From: Vandiemenella viatica
Lineage: Eukaryota > Arthropoda > Insecta > Orthoptera > Morabidae
Length of the DNA: 64,000 nt
Assembly: GCA_031002005.1 (NCBI GenBank)
Contig: CM061920.1
Span: forward strand, 113,574,095 to 113,638,094
Direction: 5' to 3'
Position 1 is the stretch's first letter. Every line of letters starts with the position of its first letter. Below, piece by piece: positions 48,061-59,719 of the stretch. Below the pieces are notes generated by a model. That model had not been told where the DNA came from. It did no database searches and saw only the letters and a program-made list of their open reading frames with translations. A program made the position numbers and the translations under genes.

Positions 48061-49297
48061 TTAAAACAGAAATTGTTCAAGCTTTTCGATCCCGTAAACA
48101 AAAGGAATAGGCTGATACAAAACCTGTAATTGTATACGATCATTGCATTATTGGCAGTTTCAGAAAGAAGCTTATATGGCAAGAAAAGTTGAGTACAATG
48201 TTCAGAAAATGCAATTAGTAATGCAGACATTGGAAAAAATTTATATATACTTTTTCTCTTAGACATTTCTACCTAGGTGAATTTGTAGGATGTGGATTGA
48301 ATATATTACAAGTATTTCTTGAGCAGTTAATGATATCACAGTATCATTTATGCACCCTCAAGGACCACAAAAATTTGAATGACCAGAAGAATCTGGGGAA
48401 AAAAGAGTGTATGGTGCCTATAAAAAATGTTCTCCATGAGGACCATATGTATGACCCAAAGCCTTTGAAGAAAATGAATTGAAACATGTTGAGCAACTCT
48501 TCCATATTTAAGTAGCTGTGGCTATTCAAAAGCAGTTTTTCCTTTTAAAAATAATGCAATAAAACTTTTACAAACAAATTTTTTTTTTTAATGTAATAAC
48601 TATGTAAATCAAAAATTCATTAATCTGGCTCCATGACTCAATAACACACTATTAGGACATTATTTAGCCAGATTTTTTAAAAACGGCTTTTTTGAGTAAT
48701 TTTGGGGTGTTTTAACGAGCTACTGTTTGAAACAGGTTCATCATGGGCTAGAAATAAATTTATGAGTAGTCCTGTCCTATGATGGTTACAACTTGGCATA
48801 GTTTAACAAAATCATCCAAATTCTTTGTATATATGAAAAAAAATCTTAAAGTTGCTCAAAAAATCATAATTTTCCCCATTAAATATGTAAATTTGTTGGC
48901 TTATTTGGAATTAATTTGTGCTTTGAAGTCCATTTCCATAGCTTCGAAACAAAAGTAATTTCAGTGCTCTATCTCTTATAGTTTTTGAGTTATATGCCAT
49001 TAAATACATTAATTATTGCTTGATTTTCAAATTGTGTGGATTTTTAGCCAAATTTTGGAGGGCTCTGCCAAACAATTTTTTTTTCACATAATCCTTTTGA
49101 GATACTTCATAACTCAATTAAGATTATTTACTGCAATTTTTCAACAACAAAAAAAATCACACTGGGTCAACTGACACTCCCTGTCTAGTTTGAAATGAAA
49201 TGTCTTCTGTAAAATTTTCTCCCTTTGTGAAAACTACTTTTTTTTGGGCCTACATTTCACCAGCCCATATAACAGTCAACATACTACCTCTCCTATT

Positions 49298-49386
49298 ACG
49301 TATGTTGCTGACATGCACCAGAAAGCGCATGGGAAAGTCAGCCAGTCAGAGAGCATGGCCGGTGGCTGGAGGCAGGTACAAGTAAG
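49298..49386 (+). repeat. Densovirus left terminal repeat remnant
   Basis: The segment GTCAGCCAGTCAGAGAG through GGCCGGTGGCTGGAGGCAGG (49337-49375) is the inverted counterpart of 62314-62349. The adjoining block ACGTATGTTGCTGACATGC, ACCAGAAAGCGCATGG (49298-49333) matches 62355-62389 in the same, not the inverted, orientation. The outermost hairpin strand is missing. Confidence 0.75.
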
Positions 49387-49402
49387 GAGTCCTTGGCTAG
49401 GA

Positions 49403-49409
49403 TATACAT
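49403..49409 (+). promoter_or_regulatory. Candidate TATA box of the capsid gene
   Basis: TATACAT lies 31 bases upstream of the capsid ATG and just inside the left terminal repeat. A mirrored TATATAAG stands in the same place next to the right terminal repeat. Both are surrounded by GGCTAGGA/CTAG words, suggesting the two ends share promoter sequence. Confidence 0.45.
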
Positions 49410-50188
49410 AAGTGTCTAGTAATTCGTAGATATTTCAGTATGGATCTTGGTAAGAAAAAGCTTCCTTGGTCTGCTATAAGTGAAATTAACAAGAAAAGGA
49501 AAGACGCTCAAGAACTACATAGACGAAAGAGAGATAGTTTAGAAGAAACTTTAAAACTCAGTGATAGTGACAAAGATTTTTTTGGTGCTTTAGAAGAGTT
49601 GCATTTAGATGAATTTTTTTCTGAAGAAGGAAATACTTCTAAACGTTTGAAGTCTGATTCATCAAATCAACCTCAGCCTGGTACCTCACGTGCTTCAGAT
49701 TTCTCCGACAGTGGTTTCCAAGAAAGCAGTGTTCTCATTCCAGCTGAAGAAATGGCTACGGACCAGAGACCGAAGGCTCGACTTACTCAATCCAACACTA
49801 GTGCACAGTCTTCTAGTGGCAGTCAAGAATCAAAAACTTCGACTCCATTTGTTCTATGGAAAGCAGTAGAACAAATTAAACAAAACTCTGTGGTTATTAG
49901 TAATACTCATACATTCTTTGTTTGGGATTATGCTTACAAGTGGTTTGATGTTGTCGGTCCTTCAAAAAAGGTAATTCCAAAACGTCTTGTAACTTCAGGA
50001 GCACAATTTGTGACGAATAGATTAATTCAGTTTTTAAGTAGAGCTCAATTTAATTCATTACCTAATAATTATTTTGTCTAGAAACTGTGGATTACTTTAA
50101 CTCCGATTGGATTGGAAGCTAGTTTTCAAACTGGTAGTACTTTTAGTGCAAGTACCAGTATGAGTCATGTACCTACGTCAATTTACAA

Positions 50189-52947
50189 CCCCGCATGGGC
50201 CTGGTACGCAAGTGCCAGGTACAGGTTTGGCGAACCCATGGTGCCCGAGCTGGAAACTTGTGAGCGCCACAAGTTTCCCACACCGTAAGCTCCTACCATG
50301 CTTCAACGACCACCGTTGGGCGTGGCGGTGGAACGTTGTGTGCCTAGGAGAACGGGGATCTTGGCTTCATCGCCCGGATTGCGAGGACGGAACAAACCTC
50401 TATAAAAAAAACCTCAACCTCAAGGTCAGACATGTGCCTAGGAGGCGAATGGGTGATGAGGGAAATCACTCACGAGCGTGCAACCTCAGGGGTACTTGTG
50501 CACCCCTGTTCTATTAGCATTTCCTTTTAAATTGGTTATACTCGTTGGAACAAAATTAAGACTCAAAAGAAAACCAAACCAACCTGCGGTACGGGTGTGC
50601 CGCAGGCTAATATAAATACACCCAGTTCAAAGAAACGGGTGAGGGTTGATAGCCCCCCCCCCCCCCCACATCTGACAGTGACAGTAACAGAAAAGTTTGT
50701 TCAGTACAGAACGCTCTTGTAATCATGGAAAAAGTTGAAGGATCATTTGAAAAGGTATCACCCTTCTACATCTCAAAGGGTCTAGAGGGTCTTTTCGGTA
50801 CCCTTAACACTGTTAAAAACTGAGGAACGGGACACTGCTGCTGGAAACAGTCACCAGTAAGCAAGCTATTCAACTGCTAAATTGTGAGAGGCTCGGGGAG
50901 TTCGCTGTTAAATGCGAACTCCATAAGTCCCTAAATTCCAGTAAAGGCGTAGTCACCTGCCGTGACGTTATGGATTTAGGGACTGATGAGCTTCTTAAGG
51001 AATGGAAAACAGAGAAAGTGATTGAGGTACGTCAGATCACACGAAGGGTGAATGGCAATCTTCCTGACGTTTGACACTCCAGTATTGCCCAAGAATATCA
51101 AGGCCGGTTATTTAAACCTTAACGTCTGTCCGTATGTTCCGGACCCGATGCGCTGTTTCCAGTGTCAGCGGTTCGGACATACGACAGCGTCATGTAAGGG
51201 AAACCCTACATGTGGAAACTGTGGGAAGGGCGCACATGAGCCGGGTGTCAGTTGTACGCTCCCACAGGCTTGTGTCAACTGCTCCGGTTCGCACCCCGCC
51301 TGGAGCAGGGAGTGTCAAGTGTATCTTGAAGAACGCAAGATACAGGAGCTGAAGACCAAAGAGCGGATTCCTTACAGCGAAGCTAAGAAGAAGGCCAAGT
51401 TACTTGCCGCCCCAGTATTTGCAACTAGTTTTGCTAAGATGGCTTCAGCTCCCGTCAGGAAACAAAGTGTTGCTACCCAGACGTTCGTTGCAGACATGGG
51501 CACGATCACTACGTGCTTGTGTCAGTACAAATGCGGAGCTTAACCCAACTAAGGTCATAACGCCAAAGACCACGGACGTCGGTAGCAACACGTCTGCGAC
51601 CTCGATCACACTAGCAGCAGTGAATCAGGACCCACCAGCAGTAGCAGTGAAATTACCAGCACCCCCAATACCACCACGTGCCATGAAAGCAGTAGCACTA
51701 CCAACTGCTATCAACGTTACTGGAGGCTACGTGAAGACACGGGGTCCGAGGTTTAGGCTGACGGACGCGATTCAATTCGTTAAATCACCCTCTTCGTCCC
51801 CTCCCAGATCACCTGGTAAAAGCGAGAAAAAGGGAAAGAGAGCAAGTAAGAAGAAGGTCAAGGAGGTAGTCGATGAGGACAATGAGTCGGATACATCAGA
51901 TGATTCGGAAACAGAGGAAACTGCAATGCTGGTGGACGAGCCTGATCCCGTCCCTCAGCGGGCAGTGGCCAACTACCCACCCGAACCGGGTCGGGTGAAA
52001 CCAAACAGGTAGGATGTGCCTAAAATCTTAGGCACATCGGCCTAGTTTTAATACGGATGGGTGACCTCTTTACAACCACCCATCCATTTGCATTGTTTTT
52101 ATTTTTTATATGTTTATAATCCATGTGTCTCTGGCCAATATACAGCCACCAACACATGTAGTGTTTTTAATCCTCTTTTGAACCTGTTTGGCCCCTTTAT
52201 AGCCTTCCAGGTGTTGTACGGTTTTACATCCTGGTGGCGTTTTTTAAGCCACGTCTGATTTTATGACTTATTTTCTTTGCTGTCTGTACGGCCAACCCCT
52301 TTACAGTCGACCATGCAGACAGTATTTTAGTACTTTCTTAAGCCACAATGATAACTGGTAATAGGGCGCTAATGACCCCGCTGTCGACGCACCCTAAAGG
52401 AATAACAACAACCGTATGGTTTGGTGGTCCCTCTACTACCACTAACCCAAGTATTGTGTTTTTAGTTCTTCCAGTTTTTAGTGTGTTCTGTCACGTTCTG
52501 ATTTTACTTCTGTCTGGCTCGCCCTTTTACAGCTAGCCAGCGAGTTTGTTTTATCATTTAACCTGGTTGCCCTTTTTACGGTGAACCAGTTATTGTGTGT
52601 GTCTTTAATTCTTATGACCATTTTGCAGCAATCATTTTAGTAAACTTTTTAGCTGTCTGTATGTCCGACCTCTTTGTAGCCGGTCATGCAGTTGATATTT
52701 CTGCCATTATTTTAGTCTTGTTTTATTGTTGCCGTCTGTGTGGCTGACCCCTTCACAGTCAGCCATGCGGTTGGTACTTCTGTTGCTGTTCTAATATTTT
52801 AGTTTCCTTTTCCTTCTGCGTGGCTGACCAAATTACAGGTGCAATAGTATTAAACCACACTGTTAAACCAGGTTTTAGTTAGGGCGCTAATAACCCCGAC
52901 ATTGACACGCCCTAAAGCCCCAACAACAACAACGACAACAACAACAA
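50189..52947 (+). mobile_element. ORF1-only LINE inserted in the capsid gene
   Basis: It is flanked by the 11-bp direct repeat TCAATTTACAA (50178-50188, 52948-52958). A 5' region is followed by ORF1 (gag-like) to 52012, then about 930 bp of 3' region ending in a CAACAA-type repeat. No endonuclease or reverse transcriptase lies between. The 3' terminal signature GGGCGCTAATGACC... appears twice (52363 and 52881). The 3' family is that of the 54-bp insertion at 325. Confidence 0.85.
50551..52012 (+). pseudogene. LINE ORF1 (gag-like, three zinc knuckles), broken
   Basis: Coding begins near 50551, shifts at the C-run (50659-50672), and shifts again near 50820 and 51055. The best open part (51052-51543) has CFQCQRFGHTTASC, CGNCGKGAHEPGVSC and CVNCSGSHPAWSREC, the triple CCHC array of jockey/I-type ORF1 proteins, which bind RNA. 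Preceding text includes FYISKGLEGLFGTL, the usual N-terminal box. After another shift, a low-complexity Lys/Ser/Asp-rich tail runs to 52012. The gene is inactive. Confidence 0.8.
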
Positions 52948-53591
52948 TCAATTTACAATAAAGGAGCTAATTTAGCAATTGCACATGAACCAGTTACTGT
53001 AACTAGTGAATCTACTAAACCAATGGAAATCAGTAAAATAAGTGCCATTAGTAGTTTAGATAAAGTTATGTGGGGTTCCACAGCCATTAATGATTTCCCA
53101 AGTTGCTTAACAGTACCTCAAAATTGGCCAATATATGATTCATTCATAATACCCAGTGGCAATTCTGATGACAATGGTAATTTGTTTTCTACCAATGAAA
53201 TCTATGGAGCTCCTCATTTACATAAACTATATGAACAAGGAGTTGCTGCTAAAGCTGTAGATGGGAATGTAAGTTTTAAATATGAATATGAACCATGAAT
53301 TGGAGTTATTAAAAGTAGAAAACGGGCACATGGATTGGCTTGTACTGGAACAGACTATTATATTGGTAGTAATTCTCTTCCTGGCCGTTATAGTTCATCA
53401 GATCATAAGAAACTTAATGAGGTAAAGGATAAAGGTGTGAAACTGTTATCTGTTAATCTAGGTTTTTTGAGTTACCAACAAGGCATTAAAAAATCTCATA
53501 CTCTTGGTGAACTTAATAAACAGGCAAATGTAAAATTAATGCCTTCATTTACTTTAGGAATTAATCCTGTAGCAAATAATGCACCTGCTGA

Positions 53592-55723
53592 TAGTGTCCG
53601 ACTGAAGGTCATTTTTTTGGCCGAAGCCGAATGTTCGGCTCTTGGGATAACCTTCGGCCGAAGCCGAAGGTTCAAAAATAATTATATATCTTAGAACACT
53701 AACATGAAGTATATATGACATGCAAAAAATGAACTGTTATTTTGTTTATATGTGGTATTTTTATATAAATTGCACCTTTACAATAATTATAAACAAAGAT
53801 TTTAATATTTATTTATTAGAATAAAATAAAACAGTAAAATAGTACCATACCAGGTTCTGAGCAATGCAATTTAGCAAAAATAAATGCAGTTATTTTTATT
53901 TAGCAATAATAAGAAGAAACTATAAAATTTAACAGTAACAGCTTGAATCAAATCAGAATAATTTGTCCCGTGGATTAAATTAATAAGTTTTGGAGTTTTA
54001 GCTTTGGTAAATCAAATACATGTTAGCTTATGTATAGTAATACCATCGTTTTTTAACAACAATAAAAATAAATTTCAACCTTCTTACCTAGCATAAATTA
54101 TTCTAGCTTTTAAAATACGATATTCTGCTGTCTAAATTAGTATCACATATTAAATTTTCAGTTAAAACCGAATCAATATCCATATTTTTAAAGTAGTTTC
54201 ACGTATACAGATTAATTAAAAATGTACTAAATATAACCAAAACAAAAAGTACATCGGCACTAATAAAATAAGATTTATTCGCTCAAAATGACCCGTTTTA
54301 TTTGTTATTGTCAGTGCACAGTTTTTACGTAGAAATGACAAAATATCAGTCTTCGTATTTATAATTTCGTCGCTAGTCAAATACTTAATTTTAAACCGTG
54401 GATCGATTAGAGCGGCAATCAACAACCGTAAGGCTTTTCTTGCGATAGCAGATCTCCTGTTAACAGACCCACACAAGCGGCTTATGAGCAGTATTATATG
54501 ATCAGCCTTCATCCTTCTGAGCAAGTTTTGTGTTTAAGATGTCTATGATTGATATAATTAAAGATAATGTTGATAAATTGCTAGAAATATTAGTTGTTGC
54601 TTCCCAAATACACTTCATCGCAGTTATAAAATAGTTCATTTGTATCCATTCTTCTACAGTTGGAATTTCTATTCCATCACGTTCAAACATATACAGATTT
54701 ACTGCATTTTTCTGTTCTATTAATTAAGATATCGAGTTGCTTGTTCACTCTTCTTACGTTTTACAACACTTTTTCACGATTTCTATTATAGCAATATCTT
54801 TAAAAATTACTTTGTGAATCACGAGCTGTAGAGTGTGAGCAACACAACCAATAAAAACGAAGTTTCCATAGCGGATGGTTGTATTCATATTTCAAGTATT
54901 ATTACGTATACCCGTATGGATATTTTCTTTTGAATTGTATTTGTTAACAGTTTCAGTGATTTTTTGTGCAATATATTGCCTTGTATGACCTTTCAACACA
55001 CTAACAGCCAATTTAATTTTTCTTTTATTTTGGAACCTTTGGAAATGTCATATGCCGTGACACTCATAAACGTGTTTGCTTGATCACTTCATATCTTCGT
55101 GGTAAAACTGATCCATTTAGCCTTTTTCTAAAATCAATGCAAATTTACTGTTTACTTTTTCTTACGTAGCTGGCATTAAAGACTTTCTAAAATATTTCTC
55201 TCGCTTTTGTCTGTACTAGGGTCGAGTTTGAGGATTAGTAAAATTAAGGCTGTGAAGTCCTTCTCCTTCAACGAGGTTGTACGAAGACATGTTTACAATG
55301 ACCAAGTCCATACGTAATACACTAATCTGCAAAGAAATCGGATGATTATCGGGCCATGGTGGCGCTACTTTTTTTTACGATATCGCGTAGACTGTTAAAC
55401 TTCTTTTGTAAAATCTTTGGGCGCATACAAGATCTCTGATTTTTTTAAAATTAATCAAGCTTTGGTATTTAACACTGGTTTCACAATATACTTCCCACTG
55501 ATTTTTATGATGCTTTCCAAATGATTCTTTATCTTTGCTAACGTCTGTTGGCGCGCTACGTGACGGTATTCGTAAAAGTTGGTTCATTTTCAGGGGTTGG
55601 ATGTAAACCTTCGGCTTCGGCCAAACATTCGGCTGAATTTGGCCGAAGCCGAATGTGCGGCCGAAGGTGCTTTTTTTGGCCGAAGGTGGCCAAAGCCGAA
55701 GCCGAACCTTCGGTCGGACCCTA
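53592..55723 (-). mobile_element. hAT transposon inserted in the capsid gene
   Basis: The ends TAGTGTCCGACTGAAGGT (53592) and ACCTTCGGTCGGACCCTA (to 55723) are inverted repeats with two differences. The 8-bp duplication CCTGCTGA flanks them (53584-53591, 55724-55731), as for hAT elements. Subterminal regions contain repeated GGCCGAAGCCGAA words at both ends. The remnant transposase lies on the minus strand. Confidence 0.92.
54216..54690 (-). pseudogene. hAT transposase remnant
   Basis: Two open pieces. 54690-54502 has EEWIQMNYFITAMKCIWEAT and LSLIISIIDILNTKL, like the region following the insertion domain of hAT transposases. 54524-54216 has ARKALRLLIAALIDPRFKIK, the conserved A..LDPRFK box. 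The C-terminal hATC dimerisation motif is not visible. Frames are broken, and further coding may lie decayed between 54700 and 55590. Confidence 0.7.
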
Positions 55724-56167
55724 CCTGCTGATGCAAACAGTTATGTTAATGCCAAAATGATTTTAAAGATGGAAACTGCAATTGAAACTGCATTTTCTAT
55801 TGAAACTTATAACACTATGGTTCAAACATTAGATCATAGTAATGAATTATATTCAAAGGGAGATCTTGACAGTGTAACATTCTTTTATGAGGGAATTTCT
55901 TTCGATTCTGGTGCAGCTGTAGCAACAACAGTAAATGCAAGTAGTGATCATGCTGCAGCAATTACTACTGACGATATTGGCAAGAAAAGAAAGAGAGATA
56001 TTGAGGAAAGGATTAATCTAGAAGTAGAGGATCTAAATAATAATACACTCAGGTGATAAATTTCAAAACAAATGTATTAATAAATTTGTAAGTCTATGTA
56101 CATGGATTACAATAACTTGTATTCAATAAATATATTGTACAAAGAAAATGGGTTTAATTCTTTATCA

Positions 56168-56424
56168 CCGAGCGTGGTGGTGTAACGGATAGCGTTCTGG
56201 CCTCGCATTCGGGAGGACGGCGGTTCGAATCCCCGTCCGGGCATCCAGATTTGGGTTTTCCATGGTTTCCCCAAATCACTCCAGGTGAATGCCGGGATGC
56301 TTCCTTCAAAAGGCCATGGCCGAATTCCTTCCCATTCCTTGCCCCCATCCTTTCCCATCTCTAAAGACCACGTTGTTAAAAAGGGACGTTAAACTGTTAC
56401 AAAAAAAAAAAAAAAAAAAAAAAA
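56168..56424 (+). mobile_element. tRNA-derived SINE, full-length copy
   Basis: It starts CCGAGCGTGGTGGTGTAACG (A-box region), then B-box GGTTCGAATCCCC (56222-56234), a conserved body CCATGGTTTCCCCAAATCAC and GGCCATGGCCGAATTCCTTC, and an A-tail (56400-56424). The 14-bp direct repeat TTAATTCTTTATCA flanks it (56154-56167, 56425-56438). It sits inside the last codons of NS1: before it the minus strand reads DKEL, and after it coding resumes to the stop at 56107. Confidence 0.92.
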
Positions 56425-57166
56425 TTAATTCTTTATCAAATCTACAATTCCATTTTTTACAATAAAATCTTTCAATCCTTTCATCCCAAACATGTCCTTT
56501 AAAATAATCCACATTGCTACATACAATAAATTGAGTTTTTGGTAATATATAATCACTTTCAAATTTTACAGATATGTTAGTTGAATTGCCAGAAAAAATT
56601 GTTTTTAACTTTTCTAAACTGCCAGGATCAAAGTTGGATCGTCCATTACAATTAGCCTTCTTCTTGCACATTCTTGAAGTCCAAATGATACATACTTATT
56701 ATTTTTGTTACATCAGCCTGTGTTGATCATGGCTGCAGATATCATTGACACAAATGTACTCTTGAAACTGTTAGGTTCACCAATTAAATTACTACAATTT
56801 TTCTTTCTATTAGTTCTATTCAAAACATTATATATACAAGTTATAAAATACTTAATAGCATCATAGTCATCATTGATCTGATATTCTAATAAATCAAATA
56901 TAATTTGTTGAGACATTTGTTCAGAATAGTAGTAAGTATCGAAATCTGAACAGTAACTTTGAAAATAAACTTGTTTAGCATTATGAATATATTCATATAG
57001 AGATTTCAAACACATTTTAGAAATTTTCAATTCCATAGTTTTAATACAATTTTTATAAACATTTTGATTTAAATTTACAAGTTTAATATTATAAATGAAT
57101 GTAATTTCTCTCGGCGTTGTTTATTTATAAACGTTTCTCGGGCAACAAACCGAGTAATATTATTGT

Positions 57167-57212
57167 TAATACACAATATTTCGGCGACTTTATTCTCCGT
57201 CGCCATCTTCAG
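57167..57212 (-). ncRNA. Hammerhead-ribozyme-like motif, mirror copy
   Basis: The reverse complement of the motif at 59825-59870, unchanged, lies at the left end of the palindrome (CTGAAGA at 57212-57206, minus strand). Confidence 0.6.
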
Positions 57213-57317
57213 GTGCAGTTGTCAGTGTCTTGAAGTCTACCTTGAAGTCAGCCTTTAGCGTGTTGTTTGAAAACTGGCATGGCAACGACAGATGTTGTTC
57301 TGTTGCCTAGCAGCATC

Positions 57318-58560
57318 TCAGATGTCATTAGACGCCCGCGGAACACAAAAAGTAGAGCGTTGGTGACGAGCAGCCTCGATAACAGGATTCCATGCGTCAC
57401 TTATCTGGAACCCACAATCCCTGTTAACCAAATCAGACGCGAGGCGAATTTCAAATGCTTCTTTGATGACGCTGTCCCAGAAGCCTCTCGCATGTGTCAG
57501 TACCTTAGTCGCTTCGAAATCAAAACCATGTCCTTCTGCCAAACTATGTTCTGCCACTGCGGATTTGTCTTTTTGCCCCAGGCGAACATGTCGGGCGTGT
57601 TCCAAACACCGTTGTTGTACGCACCGTATGGTCTGGCCGATGTATTTCTTCCCACATTCACACGGGATGCAGTAAACTCCGGGTGTACGAAGGGCAAGGT
57701 CATCTTTTGGAGAGCGCAAAATGTTTCTCAATTTCGGTGGTGGTAGGAAAATGGTCTTAATGCCATTTCTTGCCAGGACTCTTCCGACCCTAGATGTTGT
57801 GGCGCCAGAGTACGGCAAGAAGGCTAATTTATCGTGTGGACCATTATCGTGTTCATTAGGCCTGCGTTTCATTTCCCGGAATGCCAACTGTATCTGATGT
57901 TCATTGTACCCATTCTTCCTGAAGGTATCACGTAGATGTTTTAACTCACTAGGAAGGCTGTCTTTATCACATATTGCTCGCGCTCTGTGGACAAGAGTAG
58001 TTAGTACTGTCTTGCGCTGTGCCGGATGATGATAACTGTGCGCGTTTAGGTACAGGTCCGTGTGCGTTGGCTTCCTGTACACCGTGTGTCCCAAAGTTCC
58101 ATCAGCTTTCTTTATAATCAGAATGTCCAAAAAGGGCAGGCGACCTTCCTTTTCAACCTCCATCGTGAATTGGATGTTTTTGTTGACACTGTTCAAGTGA
58201 AGGAGAAACTTATCTAGGTTGTCTCTACCATGGGGCCAAACAACAAATGTGTCATCCACGTACCGAAAGAAGGCACTGGGCTTCATGGGGGCACTTTCCA
58301 ACGCTTTCTCCTCAAAATGTTCCATATAGAAATCAGCTATAACAGGTGACAGGGGACTGCCCATGGCAACTCCCTCGATCTGTTCATAGTAGTGCCCGTT
58401 AAACAAGAAGTACGATGATTGTAATGTGTGGCAGAACAGCTCGACTAACCTGGGCTCGAAGTGCTGTTGTAGTAGAGCCATCGTATCAGCCAAAGGAACC
58501 CTGGTGAAGAGAGAAACCACATCGAAGCTCACCATCAAATCCTTTGGCTGATACGATGGC
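57318..58560 (-). CDS. Penelope-like reverse transcriptase/GIY-YIG, 5'-truncated copy 1
   Basis: Open from the centre of the palindrome outward. The first ~20 codons in this frame come from the opposite arm. Element coding begins at about DLMVSFDVVSLFTRVP, the reverse-transcriptase motif with the first catalytic Asp, followed by GVAMGSPLSPVIADFYME, then FRYVDDTFVVW (YVDD catalytic box), FLDILI and YRKPTHTDLYLN. It ends with GVYCIPCECGKKYIGQT and R...E, the GIY-YIG endonuclease typical of Penelope-like elements. The N-terminal part of the reverse transcriptase is absent, so it is not a complete gene. Confidence 0.9.
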
Positions 58561-59719
58561 TCTACTACAACAGCACTTCGAGCCCAGGTTAGTCGAGCTG
58601 TTCTGCCACACATTACAATCATCGTACTTCTTGTTTAACGGGCACTACTATGAACAGATCGAGGGAGTTGCCATGGGCAGTCCCCTGTCACCTGTTATAG
58701 CTGATTTCTATATGGAACATTTTGAGGAGAAAGCGTTGGAAAGTGCCCCCATGAAGCCCAGTGCCTTCTTTCGGTACGTGGATGACACATTTGTTGTTTG
58801 GCCCCATGGTAGAGACAACCTAGATAAGTTTCTCCTTCACTTGAACAGTGTCAACAAAAACATCCAATTCACGATGGAGGTTGAAAAGGAAGGTCGCCTG
58901 CCCTTTTTGGACATTCTGATTATAAAGAAAGCTGATGGAACTTTGGGACACACGGTGTACAGGAAGCCAACGCACACGGACCTGTACCTAAACGCGCACA
59001 GTTATCATCATCCGGCACAGCGCAAGACAGTACTAACTACTCTTGTCCACAGAGCGCGAGCAATATGTGATAAAGACAGCCTTCCTAGTGAGTTAAAACA
59101 TCTACGTGATACCTTCAGGAAGAATGGGTACAATGAACATCAGATACAGTTGGCATTCCGGGAAATGAAACGCAGGCCTAATGAACACGATAATGGTCCA
59201 CACGATAAATTAGCCTTCTTGCCGTACTCTGGCGCCACAACATCTAGGGTCGGAAGAGTCCTGGCAAGAAATGGCATTAAGACCATTTTCCTACCACCAC
59301 CGAAATTGAGAAACATTTTGCGCTCTCCAAAAGATGACCTTGCCCTTCGTACACCCGGAGTTTACTGCATCCCGTGTGAATGTGGGAAGAAATACATCGG
59401 CCAGACCATACGGTGCGTACAACAACGGTGTTTGGAACACGCCCGACATGTTCGCCTGGGGCAAAAAGACAAATCCGCAGTGGCAGAACATAGTTTGGCA
59501 GAAGGACATGGTTTTGATTTCGAAGCGACTAAGGTACTGACACATGCGAGAGGCTTCTGGGACAGCGTCATCAAAGAAGCATTTGAAATTCGCCTCGCGT
59601 CTGATTTGGTTAACAGGGATTGTGGGTTCCAGATAAGTGACGCATGGAATCCTGTTATCGAGGCTGCTCGTCACCAACGCTCTACTTTTTGTGTTCCGCG
59701 GGCGTCTAATGACATCTGA
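58544..59719 (+). CDS. Penelope-like reverse transcriptase/GIY-YIG, 5'-truncated copy 2
   Basis: The mirror arm encodes the same residues from ADTMALLQQHFEPRLVELF to the stop at 59717-59719. It lacks the 42-bp centre that encodes the SFDVV box in copy 1, so it starts just after the first catalytic Asp. The YVDD box, the IVxxP-like region and GVYCIPCEC..KYIG are intact. The first Met (58544) belongs to the junction and is not the natural start. Confidence 0.9.
   Translation: MADTMALLQQHFEPRLVELFCHTLQSSYFLFNGHYYEQIEGVAMGSPLSPVIADFYMEHFEEKALESAPMKPSAFFRYVDDTFVVWPHGRDNLDKFLLHLNSVNKNIQFTMEVEKEGRLPFLDILIIKKADGTLGHTVYRKPTHTDLYLNAHSYHHPAQRKTVLTTLVHRARAICDKDSLPSELKHLRDTFRKNGYNEHQIQLAFREMKRRPNEHDNGPHDKLAFLPYSGATTSRVGRVLARNGIKTIFLPPPKLRNILRSPKDDLALRTPGVYCIPCECGKKYIGQTIRCVQQRCLEHARHVRLGQKDKSAVAEHSLAEGHGFDFEATKVLTHARGFWDSVIKEAFEIRLASDLVNRDCGFQISDAWNPVIEAARHQRSTFCVPRASNDI

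Larger units (their letters stand above)
45113..49190. mobile_element. Unclassified DNA element with ~600-bp inverted repeats
   Basis: The left arm (about 45113-45770) and right arm (about 48580-49190) are diverged reverse complements. Shared words include TGTGTCAGTTGA and its mirror, GGCCCTCCAAAATTTAGCTA vs TTAGCCAAATTTTGGAGGGC, GCTATGGAAATGGACTTTAA vs its mirror, and ACTCATAAATTTATTTCTAG vs its mirror. The core keeps a decayed protein (47790-48060) and a Tc1 insertion (46057-47512). No target duplication was resolved. It directly borders the densovirus insertion. Confidence 0.6.
49440..56056 (+). pseudogene. Densovirus capsid protein (VP), interrupted
   Basis: Three viral segments, 49440-50188, 52959-53591 and 55732-56056, total 1707 nt (569 codons with stop) and stay in one frame once the LINE and hAT insertions and their duplications are discounted. 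Only two in-frame stops are seen (50079-50081 and 53296-53298). The N-terminus is basic and Ser-rich. The middle has LSRAQFNSLPNN and LEASFQTGS, resembling the MSPAE+..LP...AFQT.S region of densovirus capsids. The C-terminus has KKRKRDIEERI. I see no HDxxY-type PLA2 site. The frame outside the insertions is well kept, so the insertions probably followed soon after integration, or the locus is not very old. Confidence 0.85.

Noticed and set aside
56168..56240. Possible tRNA gene
   Set aside because: It has A and B boxes but no matching acceptor stem, and continues into a SINE body with an A-tail and target duplications.
57267..57746. 159-codon open frame antisense to the Penelope element (also 59291-59770)
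   Set aside because: It is a mirror shadow of the GIY-YIG coding region, and no motif is seen in this frame.
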